DNA of 14,498 nt from CAZPRY01 sp964589175 (GCA_964589175.1 CAZPRY010000073.1:1-14498); one strand, 5' to 3'; positions 1 to 6,319 are shown, counted from the stretch's first letter. Translations and numbers: made by a program. Notes: generated by a model from the sequence alone, not told the origin.

Positions 1-1
1 A

Positions 2-52
2 AGCTACCTTTTTTTCGCATTCATCGGACATTATTTTTGCAATTCGCTATAA
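2..52 (+). CDS. 3' end of a possible upstream cassette gene (partial)
   Basis: The frame beginning at base 2 is open from the window edge and ends with TAA at 50-52. It encodes 16 residues (ending FCNSL) that are largely hydrophobic and aromatic. The stop codon sits inside CTATAAC, just as the stop codons of the first and third complete cassette genes sit inside their R'' boxes. This positional analogy is the main reason for proposing that it is a real C-terminus. It is too short for family assignment and could be a chance open frame. Confidence 0.25.
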   Translation, partial: SYLFFAFIGHYFCNSL

Positions 53-119
53 CACAAGTCCGCGTAGGAAATGATCGGCAGCAGCAAGGTCATGCCGAAG
101 GACTTGTGTCAAGTTGCTA
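47..119 (+). other. Inverted repeat, possible divergent attC site
   Basis: A perfect 10-bp inverted repeat (ACACAAGTCC at 52-61, GGACTTGTGT at 100-109) is flanked by CTATAAC (47-53) on the left and GTTGCTA (113-119) on the right. The span of 73 nt fits an attC, and the left box resembles an R'' box. However, the right box departs from GTTRRRY after the GTT, the spacers are unequal, and the arm lacks the unpaired L'' base. It has no T-run, so it is not a convincing terminator. It also overlaps a small ORF. Confidence 0.25.
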
Positions 120-202
120 CAGACTTTTTCTATATGGAGAAAACCAAAAAGTGGGTGAATGTGAAAGGTAAACATATCTTAGGTAGTAAGGAGATTCGAT
201 GA
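71..202 (+). CDS. Possible 43-aa small protein, ATGA-coupled to the next gene
   Basis: An ATG at 71 opens a 43-codon frame that ends at TGA 200-202, overlapping the ATG of the next gene (199-201) as ATGA, a common translational-coupling arrangement. The product is basic (lysine-rich, ending KGKHILGSKEIR) with no signal peptide or membrane segment. AGGAA lies directly before the ATG, too close for a good ribosome binding site, and there is an in-frame stop just upstream at 65-67. I do not recognise it. It may be a genuine small cassette gene, a remnant of a longer gene, or a chance frame. Confidence 0.3.
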   Translation: MIGSSKVMPKDLCQVATDFFYMEKTKKWVNVKGKHILGSKEIR

Positions 203-651
203 GCCTTTTTAGCAAACTATTCAGAAATAAAGCACCTCAACTTGAAAAACCAAATGGTGAGCCGAAAGCCAGCGGCGAAATAATAGCGGAAGTTACGGAA
301 GGTGCAAATCTGGTAAAAGGGAAACAAACCTGGGAATATGCTGAAGAAAAGAAGCACGACATTGAATATATGAAAAAGTGTTGCAATGCCGAACTAAAGA
401 CAATGGAGAAAGGTGGTCTTGTACCAGCACCTTACTATTTTGAACGAGTAGCTATCCTTTTTAGGAAAGAAAAGAATTATCAACAAGAGGTTGACTATTG
501 TGAGAATTATATAAACGCCGTAGAAGGATTTTACAAAAAATACAGCACTAAAGGTATGGCTGATGTAAGAAAAGGGCCTAGGTATCAAGCAATTGAGAAG
601 CGCCTACCTAAAGCTAAGGAGCTAATGTCTCAATTAAAGCAAAACACCTAA
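199..651 (+). CDS. Hypothetical cassette protein, TPR-like helical (150 aa)
   Basis: The start is well supported by AAGGAG at 189-194 before the ATG. The product is a cytoplasmic, lysine/glutamate-rich helical protein. Residues about 75-115 (PAPYYFERVAILFRKEKNY and the following helix) resemble a single tetratricopeptide-like helical hairpin as found in proteins that bind other proteins. No catalytic motif, signal peptide or membrane segment is visible. The TAA stop (649-651) lies inside the R'' box of the attC that follows, so gene and recombination site are fused, as is common for integron cassettes. Function is unknown. The reading frame is intact and codon use is AT-rich like the neighbouring cassettes. 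Confidence 0.7.
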   Translation: MSLFSKLFRNKAPQLEKPNGEPKASGEIIAEVTEGANLVKGKQTWEYAEEKKHDIEYMKKCCNAELKTMEKGGLVPAPYYFERVAILFRKEKNYQQEVDYCENYINAVEGFYKKYSTKGMADVRKGPRYQAIEKRLPKAKELMSQLKQNT

Positions 652-726
652 CAAGGCAGATGCACTCGAATAGCAAAAAGAGCCACTTCGCTCTGCTTTT
701 TTTGCTGGTGATTTGCGGCGTTAGGA
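646..726 (+). other. attC recombination site 1
   Basis: R'' is ACCTAAC (646-652), a match to RYYYAAC, and R' is GTTAGGA (720-726), which pairs with it over six bases and misses GTTRRRY only at the last base. L'' (656-664, GCAGATGCA) pairs with L' (709-716, TGATTTGC) except for one unpaired base at 662, and 3-nt spacers separate the L and R boxes on both sides. The centre is a further stem (AGCAAAAAGAGC at 672-683 with GCTCT and TTTTGCT at 690-706), the variable terminal structure. In classic sites the unpaired top-strand base is C; here it is G, so the detail is slightly atypical. The site is read as the attC of the 199-651 gene. Confidence 0.78.
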
Positions 727-745
727 TCTATTTGTTGGAGGAGGA

Positions 746-1342
746 ATGAAATTAGAACATCAATATCGAAGTGAATGCGATATGCTTCGACTTCTTGTAG
801 ATGAATTCGAGCGAATGTCTGAACGATATGCAAAAGAAAACAAAGAAGAAATTAACTCTATTATAGCTCACGATGCTTTTGAGTATCACGCGCCACGATG
901 CATCCCGAATCTAAAAGAGTTGCTGGCAAGCTCTCTATTGATTCAGATTCAGGGTTTGCTTGATTTCTCACTACCGAAAGTCGTAGAATATCTATCGAAG
1001 AGCAAGAATCTGACTTTTACTCCTTTCGACAAAGCATGGGTAGGCGGAAGCGTATTGTGCTGGGTTAAACATATTTTGAAAAAGGAAATGAAGTCCGGTT
1101 TTGATTTTGGTAGTGGCCCATATTCAAGGCTGAGAGATTTTTATGCAATTAGGAATGACCAGGTGCATCATGGAGGCTACCTTTCAGCGGAGAACAGGCG
1201 AGTTATCGTCAACAAATTGAAGGGTGTTCATATTTCCCAATACACGGATTTGTACGATACTGATTTCTCGTATTGCAGGTCGGTGATTGATGATGCGGAA
1301 ACGTTCTTGATTGAAGTTGAAAAGAGCATTTCCAACAAATGA
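746..1342 (+). CDS. HEPN-like protein with Rx4H motif (cassette gene)
   Basis: The 198-aa product starts 20 bp after the R' box of attC 1, behind a strong GGAGGAGG (737-744). It looks all-helical and cytoplasmic. Residues 136-142 read RNDQVHH, which contains the R-x4-H signature of the HEPN superfamily. That superfamily's active members are metal-independent RNases in toxin-antitoxin, CRISPR and abortive-infection systems, and the polar residue after the Arg (Asn) is also typical. The motif lies in a helix-loop context (RLRDFYAIRND..HHGGYL) after a predicted long hydrophobic helix near 60-80, as expected of HEPN folds. No cognate MNT nucleotidyltransferase gene is adjacent. RNase activity is inferred from the motif only; other HEPN proteins only bind nucleotides or RNA. 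Confidence 0.72.
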   Translation: MKLEHQYRSECDMLRLLVDEFERMSERYAKENKEEINSIIAHDAFEYHAPRCIPNLKELLASSLLIQIQGLLDFSLPKVVEYLSKSKNLTFTPFDKAWVGGSVLCWVKHILKKEMKSGFDFGSGPYSRLRDFYAIRNDQVHHGGYLSAENRRVIVNKLKGVHISQYTDLYDTDFSYCRSVIDDAETFLIEVEKSISNK

Positions 1343-1349
1343 GGCCGAA

Positions 1350-1440
1350 TCTAACAATGGATTCCAGCGGAGGCCGCGAAACGAGTTTCTCATCATTTCC
1401 TGAATGTTCTGCGCGGCCACGCTGAACTGTAGCGTTAGAC
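1350..1440 (+). other. attC recombination site 2
   Basis: R'' is ATCTAAC (1350-1356) and R' is GTTAGAC (1434-1440); both match the consensus RYYYAAC / GTTRRRY fully and pair with each other. L'' TTCCAGCG (1363-1370) pairs with L' CGCTGAA (1420-1426) with one extra C on the top strand, giving the extrahelical G of the folded bottom strand that is the hallmark of attC sites. An inner GGCCGCG / CGCGGCC stem (about 1373-1379 and 1412-1418) extends the hairpin, and a loop of roughly 30 nt caps it. It begins 8 bp after the stop of the HEPN-like gene. This is the best-formed site in the window. Confidence 0.85.
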
Positions 1441-1475
1441 GGATATTGGGATAATACATTAAGGCTAAAACGCTC

Positions 1476-2147
1476 ATGAAAAAATTAAAGATTGATCGCG
1501 ATAAAATGATCCAGAGTATTATTAAAAGACGTACAAAGCATAAACTCGAAGACGTAGAGCAATATTATGAAGAACTAGAAACTAAATTTCAAAGAGACAA
1601 GAAGCGACTCTCAAAAAGATATGATGAAAAAGTTGAAAATGGAAAATTAAATTCAGAGACAAAATATCAACTTGACGAATACTTCTCAGAGAAGCATTAC
1701 GTAATAGAAAATATTTTTCTGAAAACTGTTCGCTATTCAATGATAGTTACTATCTATTCGTTACTCGAAATTTCCCTAAACGATTTATGCCGTTATTTAT
1801 GCGATTCCAAGAAATTATCCTTGTCATTAGAGGAGTCGTCGGGTGATGGTATTAAAAGAGCCAAATTATATTTAGCAAAAGTATGTTTGATTGATTTCCC
1901 TGAAAGCAATGAATGGAATGAAATATTGAAACTCAACGAAATCAGGAATTGTATTGTGCATACACAGGGAGATATAGAGTTTGCTAAAAGTCCTGAGAAA
2001 TTAAGAAATATTGTCGCAAACACAAGGGGAATCGAACTCGAAAATGATAGGTTTATCAGAATCGATAGTGAGTATATTAATACGGCTTTATCCAATACAA
2101 AAAAGTTACTTGAAATGGTTTATGACAAATCATTTGAGATCGTATAA
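1476..2147 (+). CDS. HEPN-like protein with Rx4H motif and coiled-coil N-terminus (cassette gene)
   Basis: The 223-aa product starts 36 bp after the R' box of attC 2; only a weak AAGG (about 1462) precedes the ATG. Residues 1-75 are highly charged (K/E/R rich) and likely coiled-coil. Residues 84-110 form a hydrophobic helix (YSMIVTIYSLLEISLNDLC). Residues 157-162 read RNCIVH, the R-x4-H HEPN signature, in the context EIRNCIVHTQG, which is very typical of bacterial HEPN proteins. It is not obviously homologous to the HEPN-like protein in the previous cassette outside the motif. Nuclease or toxin activity is inferred, and no antitoxin-like partner is adjacent. The stop codon overlaps the GTATAAC half site at 2142-2148. 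Confidence 0.75.
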   Translation: MKKLKIDRDKMIQSIIKRRTKHKLEDVEQYYEELETKFQRDKKRLSKRYDEKVENGKLNSETKYQLDEYFSEKHYVIENIFLKTVRYSMIVTIYSLLEISLNDLCRYLCDSKKLSLSLEESSGDGIKRAKLYLAKVCLIDFPESNEWNEILKLNEIRNCIVHTQGDIEFAKSPEKLRNIVANTRGIELENDRFIRIDSEYINTALSNTKKLLEMVYDKSFEIV

Positions 2148-2200
2148 CGAATCTGTTTTCACCCAACGGCGAGCTGTGTACCTTTTGAGAAGTGGAGATT
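2142..2200 (+). other. Degenerate or truncated attC half site
   Basis: GTATAAC (2142-2148) overlaps the TAA stop of the preceding gene in exactly the way the R'' box of attC 1 does. One pyrimidine position of RYYYAAC is replaced by A, but TATAAC also occurs in known Vibrio-type attC sites. No GTTRRRY box follows before the next gene (ATG 2204), and there is no opposing arm. I read this as an attC that lost its right half, which may mark the end of the cassette array. A chance match cannot be excluded. Confidence 0.3.
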
Positions 2201-2203
2201 ATT

Positions 2204-2515
2204 ATGTGTAAAGATAACATTACTTTTAAACGGCGTCCATATAAAGATCCCATATTTTGTAAAAACGTAGGAGATATAGATCCAGGAGAAATTGGGATAG
2301 GCGATGAAGTTGTCCTCTATCAAGATAATGACCTTAACTCAGATAATGATATTTATGTCCAAGTAACTGATATTGACCCTGAAAATCACATAACGGGTAT
2401 AATAAAGAAAGCAAACAGATATGGAGTTAAAGAATTGAAAAGGGGTGCCATGTTAAAGTTTGAAGAAATCAATGTGTTCCGATTTGCTAATTTTAAAAAA
2501 GATCGTAAAAGGTAA
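2204..2515 (+). CDS. Hypothetical protein, small and probably beta-rich (103 aa)
   Basis: ATG at 2204 was preferred over an in-frame upstream GTG at 2192 because GGAG (2194-2197) sits 6 nt before it. The product has alternating hydrophobic/charged stretches (GDEVVLYQDND, DIYVQVTDID, HITGIIKKANRYG, MLKFEEINVFRF), suggesting a small beta-barrel or SH3-like fold ending in a basic tail (KKDRKR). No signal peptide, cysteine cluster or catalytic motif is apparent, and I do not recognise the family. It may be a fourth cassette gene whose flanking attC sites have decayed, or the first gene outside the array. It is followed by an AT-rich 45-bp spacer. Confidence 0.6.
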   Translation: MCKDNITFKRRPYKDPIFCKNVGDIDPGEIGIGDEVVLYQDNDLNSDNDIYVQVTDIDPENHITGIIKKANRYGVKELKRGAMLKFEEINVFRFANFKKDRKR

Positions 2516-2560
2516 GTATATAACAATTTTGTTAAAATTTTAAATAATCTAGGGAAACCG

Positions 2561-4792
2561 ATGAAAAAAGTGGGAATTGTGCTTTTGCTTTTAATTATCT
2601 CATCGTTTTTGGTAAATGCAGGTACGATCAATATCCCTGATGATTATTTGACCATCCAGGCTGGATTGAATGCTGCCGAGTCCAGCGATACAGTGCTTGT
2701 ACATCCAGGCACCTACTATGAAAATATCTTCTGGCCAGATAAAAATGGAATAAAACTTATAAGCGCCGGTGATGCAAGCAATACGCTTATTGATGGTAGG
2801 GGAAATAGTAGTGTTGTTCATATGAGTCCATCAAACGCTAATATAGATACAACAAGCTTGATAAAAGGATTTACTTTGCAAAATGGTGACAATGTAAATT
2901 ATGGCGGTGGAATATTTATAAATAATTGTAATCCAAAATTGATGCTGCTATTCATTAAGAATAACATTGCGGATGAAAAAGGTGGTGGAATTTATTGTGA
3001 TAATTCGTCTCCAACATTAACAGATCTAACTATTTCAGGAAACTCAGCATATTATGGTGGTGGTAGTGGCGGTGGTGGTGGAATTTATTGTAATAATTCA
3101 TCCCCAACATTAACCGGAGTAACTATTTTAGGTAACTCAGCAAGTTCTGGTGGGGGCGGAATTTCTTGTGATAACTATTCATCGCCAACATTAAGAGGAG
3201 TAACTATTTCAGATAATTCAGCAATTAATGGGGGGGGAATTTATTGTAAAAATTCATCGCCAACAATAAAAGATGTGATTATTTCAGGTAACTTTGCTAA
3301 CGCTACAAATCCACCTTATTTTGGTTATGGTGGTGGAATTTATTGTAATAATTCATCTCCATCATTAACTGAAGTAAATATTTTAGATAACTCAGCAAGT
3401 TCTGGTGGTGGTGGAATTTATTGTGATAATTCTTCATCGCCAACAATAACAGGAGCAACTATTTCAGATAATTCAGCAATTGGTTATGGTGGTGGTGGTG
3501 GAATTTCTTGTGATAAGTATTCATCTCCAAAATTAACGGAAGTAACTATTTCAGACAACTCAGCAGGTTATGGTGGTGGAATTTCTTGTAATTACCATTC
3601 ATCGCCATCATTAACATATGTAACTATATCAAGTAACTCAGCATATTATGGTGGTGGAATTTATTGTATGAACTATTCGTCGCCAGCAATGATAAATGTA
3701 CTTATTTCAGGAAACTCAGCACATATTGGTGGTGGTAGTGGTTATGGTGGTGGAATTTTTTGCGATTCCAATTCCTATCCGACATTATCAGCAGTGGCTA
3801 TTTCAAATAACTCAGCAATTAATGGTGGTGGAATTTATTGTAGTAACTATTCATCACCAATATTATCAGAAGTCACGATTTCAGGTAACATAGCAGATAA
3901 TGGTGGCGGAATTTATTGTACTAGTTCTTCTCCAAGTTTATCAAAAATAACGTTTTTTGACAATTCCTCTCTTAAAGGTGATGGGATTTATATAGAATCA
4001 GGAAATCCAACAATAGACTCCTGCAACTTTGTTAATCAGGATTATTCAATTTATAATAAAGATAATTCTGTTACTATTGAGGCAACAAATAATTGGTTCG
4101 GTAATAGTTCGGGTCCCTATCATCCCTTTCAAAATCCATCAGGTATAGGCGACAGTGTCAATGCTTTTGTAAACATTTTACCATTTCTTACTGATCCAGA
4201 TATAGACGCACCACCAATTCCAGTGCAAAATCTACATATCAGTTCAATTGGAAATGATTTTATCGAGTTGTCCTGGGATTCAAGTCCTTTAGGTGATTTG
4301 TCCGGATATAAAATATGTTACAAAACAGATACGACTGAATTTTTCTATACTGATACTATTGACGTTGGAAATGTAACTTCTTATTCGTTAGCCGGTTTAT
4401 CAGCAGGCTCGACTTACTATATTACCGCTATTTGTTATGATACAGATGGAAATAACAGTTGGTATTCTTCTGAAGTATGTGCATCAGTTCCGGCTGTAGG
4501 ATTGCAGTCAAATGGCGAGAATATACCGGGAGAATACTCATTATCGCAGAATTATCCCAATCCATTTAATCCGACGACGATAATACGATATTCCATTCCC
4601 GAGCAAGCACATGTGAATTTGACGATTTACAATATTTCCGGGCAGTGCGTAGATATACTCGTAAATCAATCCCAGGAACCAGGATGCTATTCGGTCCAAT
4701 TGGATGCATCAGAGTTCGTATCAGGTATCTATTTCTACAGAATTCAGGCTGGTGATTTTACTGATGTGAAGAAATTTATCTTGATAAAATAG
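2561..4792 (+). CDS. Exported beta-helix repeat protein with FnIII domain and C-terminal sorting tail
   Basis: The 743-aa product starts with a signal peptide (MKKVGIVLLLLIISSFLVNAG); AGGGAA (2551-2556) precedes the ATG. An N-terminal pectate-lyase-like segment (IPDDYLTIQAGLNAA..DTVLVHPGTYYENI) leads into about 14 parallel beta-helix rungs of 23-31 residues (about residues 115-490) built on GGGIYCxNxSSPTLxxVTISxNSA. Most rungs carry one cysteine at the same place (IYC or ISC). A fibronectin type III-like domain (about 545-645) and a C-terminal domain starting LSQNYPNPFNPTT (about 660-743) follow. The tail is the type-A sorting domain (Por secretion tail) linked to type IX-like secretion in FCB-group bacteria. 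It is therefore probably a cell-surface or secreted adhesin-like or polysaccharide-binding protein; no lyase active site was identified. Confidence 0.9.
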   Translation: MKKVGIVLLLLIISSFLVNAGTINIPDDYLTIQAGLNAAESSDTVLVHPGTYYENIFWPDKNGIKLISAGDASNTLIDGRGNSSVVHMSPSNANIDTTSLIKGFTLQNGDNVNYGGGIFINNCNPKLMLLFIKNNIADEKGGGIYCDNSSPTLTDLTISGNSAYYGGGSGGGGGIYCNNSSPTLTGVTILGNSASSGGGGISCDNYSSPTLRGVTISDNSAINGGGIYCKNSSPTIKDVIISGNFANATNPPYFGYGGGIYCNNSSPSLTEVNILDNSASSGGGGIYCDNSSSPTITGATISDNSAIGYGGGGGISCDKYSSPKLTEVTISDNSAGYGGGISCNYHSSPSLTYVTISSNSAYYGGGIYCMNYSSPAMINVLISGNSAHIGGGSGYGGGIFCDSNSYPTLSAVAISNNSAINGGGIYCSNYSSPILSEVTISGNIADNGGGIYCTSSSPSLSKITFFDNSSLKGDGIYIESGNPTIDSCNFVNQDYSIYNKDNSVTIEATNNWFGNSSGPYHPFQNPSGIGDSVNAFVNILPFLTDPDIDAPPIPVQNLHISSIGNDFIELSWDSSPLGDLSGYKICYKTDTTEFFYTDTIDVGNVTSYSLAGLSAGSTYYITAICYDTDGNNSWYSSEVCASVPAVGLQSNGENIPGEYSLSQNYPNPFNPTTIIRYSIPEQAHVNLTIYNISGQCVDILVNQSQEPGCYSVQLDASEFVSGIYFYRIQAGDFTDVKKFILIK
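2981..3975 (+). repeat. Degenerate tandem repeats encoding beta-helix rungs
   Basis: Twelve to thirteen copies of a roughly 70-95 bp unit occur in direct tandem orientation. Each starts near GGTGGTGGAATTTATTGT, continues through TCATCGCCAACATTAAC and ends near ATTTCAGGTAACTCAGCA. Unit length varies through insertion of Gly/Ser-rich linkers (for example around 3055-3080, 3300-3335 and 3725-3755), always in multiples of three so the frame stays open. Repeats this similar at DNA level suggest recent duplication or ongoing recombination, so copy number could differ among strains. Confidence 0.9.
3230..3237 (+). repeat. G8 homopolymer inside the repeat region
   Basis: Eight consecutive G bases encode part of a Gly-Gly-Gly run; the equivalent place in most other rungs is GGTGGTGGA. 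Tracts of this length can slip during replication and would frameshift the 743-aa protein near its first third, so this is a candidate phase-variation point. A sequencing error in the tract is unlikely here because the frame is open. Confidence 0.7.
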
Positions 4793-4810
4793 TATCTGGC
4801 AAGGATAACG

Positions 4811-4874
4811 AAGAGTTGAGCTTGCTCTTGGGCTGCGCCCCGTAGCATTTTGGATATTCGGTTGCCCGGCAACC
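4811..4874. terminator. Cluster of small hairpins between convergent genes
   Basis: The 99-bp gap between the convergent beta-helix and peptidase genes contains three short hairpins: AAGAG/CTCTT (4811-4829), GGGC-TGC-GCCC (4830-4840) and GGTTGC-CCG-GCAACC (4860-4874). None has a clean U-tract, so classic intrinsic termination is not certain. Their position between two converging stop codons suggests a transcription barrier. Confidence 0.35.
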
Positions 4875-4891
4875 AGATTATCTAGAGTAAA

Positions 4892-6319
4892 CTACTTCAT
4901 CGACAGCAAGCGCGAATTATGGACTTGTCCGTCCGCCGTTCGCAGTACAGCGATATAGATCCCGCTGGCGATGGATTGGCCTGATTGATCTCTACCAGCC
5001 CAAACCAATTCATAGTTACCCGCTGATAGAAAACCATTGTGGAGAGTACGGACCAGGGCTCCGCTGAGATCATAGATCGTCAGTGTCGTCGGGCCGCTCT
5101 GCTCCACCCGAAACGCGATGGTGGTCGAATTGTTGAAGGGATTGGGATAATTCAAGATGAGGCGTGTCTTTTGCGCGAAGGGAATATTGGTTTCGCGGAC
5201 CATTTCAATTGCCGTATCGACACTGTCGTGCAGGTAGAAGGTGTAGGAAATGCCGCCTTTGTCGAACCAGGAATGGGACAGGTCGGATTTGTTGAATTTG
5301 TGGGCGTAGCCACTGCTGCGGGCCGGGTCGTGGACGATCGGGTTGCCGCTGGCGTCGAAACCGGCCAGCATCATCAGGTGACCGGAATAGAGCGGATAAC
5401 CGACCGACATGGCGATGCGGCCGCCGTTGGCCAGCACTTCCCGGGCTTGGCTCCAATTTCTGTAGCGTGTCACCGCGCCGTCTACGCCGTATTCCGAGGC
5501 ATTCTGGACCACGCGCGGCCAGACGCCGAAGATTTCATGATACGGGTCCCGGGTTGCCCGGGCGAAGGGAACCGGCTGCACCGTGATGCCGTAGCTGAGC
5601 AGAATCATCGAAACCGAGGTGGGCGAACAGATGCTGCCGCCGATGACGGGATCGAGGCCATATTGATACAGAAAAGTGGTCGGAATGAATATTTCGGCCG
5701 GTTTATCATTGAGAATGTCGGTGTAGTTGATCTGCGTATCGGTGCGCGAATCGCTGACAAAGAAGCTCAGTTTATGCAGGGTCGGCGAGGGGATGTCGGT
5801 GCTGTTGCGCTTCATTTCGATACAAAATTGCCAGCGGCTTTGATACGAGTTCAGTTTGACGTAATCGATATACACATTGCCGTCGGCATAGCTGGGTTGG
5901 CCGTAAGAAGACCAGATATAATTTTTCCAGAAACCCACGGTCAACCACGGCGACCAGCCGCTGCCGTAGGAAAAGCGCATGAAAATTCGGAACGCCGAAG
6001 CAGCATCCGGGGCCGTGCCGTTCCACGAGGGTAAACCGCGATTGAAGGGATTAGCGGCACTCTGCTCCCTCAGGATCACGTATCCAAAGGCGGCACTGTC
6101 AACCAGTTGCAGGCTGTAGCCGTCGGAAGCGATGGTGATTCCGTTGATCTCAACGGCGTCTTTGAGAAGAGAATCGGCGCTCTGGATCACGAAATGCTGG
6201 TCCGGGTAAGAGAAGGCCTGTGAGAAGGCCAAAGGAAAAAGGGAAAAGGAAAAAAATAATATGCCGGTGAAGAGCGGTGAAAAATGAGTGGTGACCGGAC
6301 GATCGTATGGTTTTTTCAT
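4892..6319 (-). CDS. Secreted C39-like cysteine peptidase with C-terminal sorting tail
   Basis: I chose the ATG at 6319 (475 aa). The longer frame starts at 6343 with TTG and has no ribosome binding site. A signal peptide spans about residues 1-33 (hydrophobic FTGILFFSFSLFPLAFS). Residues about 205-370 match the papain-fold Peptidase_C39_2 family: SICSPTSVSMIL carries the nucleophile Cys231, SGHLMMLAGFD the catalytic His314, and PIVHDPA the Asp331. The upstream 170 residues are an uncharacterised beta-rich domain. The last about 85 residues (LNYPNPFNNSTTIAFRVE...GIYIAVLRT) form a FlgD-like/Por sorting domain, implying cell-surface delivery or secretion through a type IX-like route. Substrate is unknown; members of this family include bacteriocin-leader and cell-wall peptidases. 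It is GC-richer than the preceding region. Confidence 0.88.
   Translation of the reverse strand: MKKPYDRPVTTHFSPLFTGILFFSFSLFPLAFSQAFSYPDQHFVIQSADSLLKDAVEINGITIASDGYSLQLVDSAAFGYVILREQSAANPFNRGLPSWNGTAPDAASAFRIFMRFSYGSGWSPWLTVGFWKNYIWSSYGQPSYADGNVYIDYVKLNSYQSRWQFCIEMKRNSTDIPSPTLHKLSFFVSDSRTDTQINYTDILNDKPAEIFIPTTFLYQYGLDPVIGGSICSPTSVSMILLSYGITVQPVPFARATRDPYHEIFGVWPRVVQNASEYGVDGAVTRYRNWSQAREVLANGGRIAMSVGYPLYSGHLMMLAGFDASGNPIVHDPARSSGYAHKFNKSDLSHSWFDKGGISYTFYLHDSVDTAIEMVRETNIPFAQKTRLILNYPNPFNNSTTIAFRVEQSGPTTLTIYDLSGALVRTLHNGFLSAGNYELVWAGRDQSGQSIASGIYIAVLRTADGQVHNSRLLSMK

Larger units (their letters stand above)
1..2203 (+). mobile_element. Integron gene-cassette array segment (integrase not in window)
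   Basis: Three or four short + strand ORFs are each followed by an attC-like recombination site in the orientation expected for integron cassettes (gene, stop, R'' box ending AAC, imperfect hairpin, R' box beginning GTT, next gene). Two sites are well formed (646-726, 1350-1440), one is a half site (2142) and one is weak (47-119). The cassette between the two good sites is about 714 bp. Genes start 20-36 bp after the R' box, and three of the four upstream reading frames stop inside the R'' box. No tyrosine recombinase (intI), attI or Pc promoter is visible, so this could be the distal part of a chromosomal integron or an integrase-less cluster. Base composition is AT-rich compared with the genes after 4890. 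Confidence 0.72.

Noticed and set aside
2516..2545. TATAAC and GTTAAAA around AATTTT, looking like R''/R' boxes of another attC
   Set aside because: The boxes are only about 6 bp apart, far below the minimum attC length, and there are no L boxes. The region is simply AT-rich.
2981..3975. CRISPR-like or satellite array
   Set aside because: The repeats are coding, degenerate and contiguous in one open frame, encoding beta-helix rungs, without regular spacers.
4801..4874. GATAAC ... GGTTGC as a further attC site between the convergent genes
   Set aside because: The boxes do not fit RYYYAAC/GTTRRRY and the arms do not pair; three unrelated small hairpins explain the structure better.
5039..6034. 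331-aa open frame on the + strand
   Set aside because: It is antisense to the peptidase gene, whose motifs, signal peptide and sorting tail are clear; the frame is a by-product of high GC codon use.
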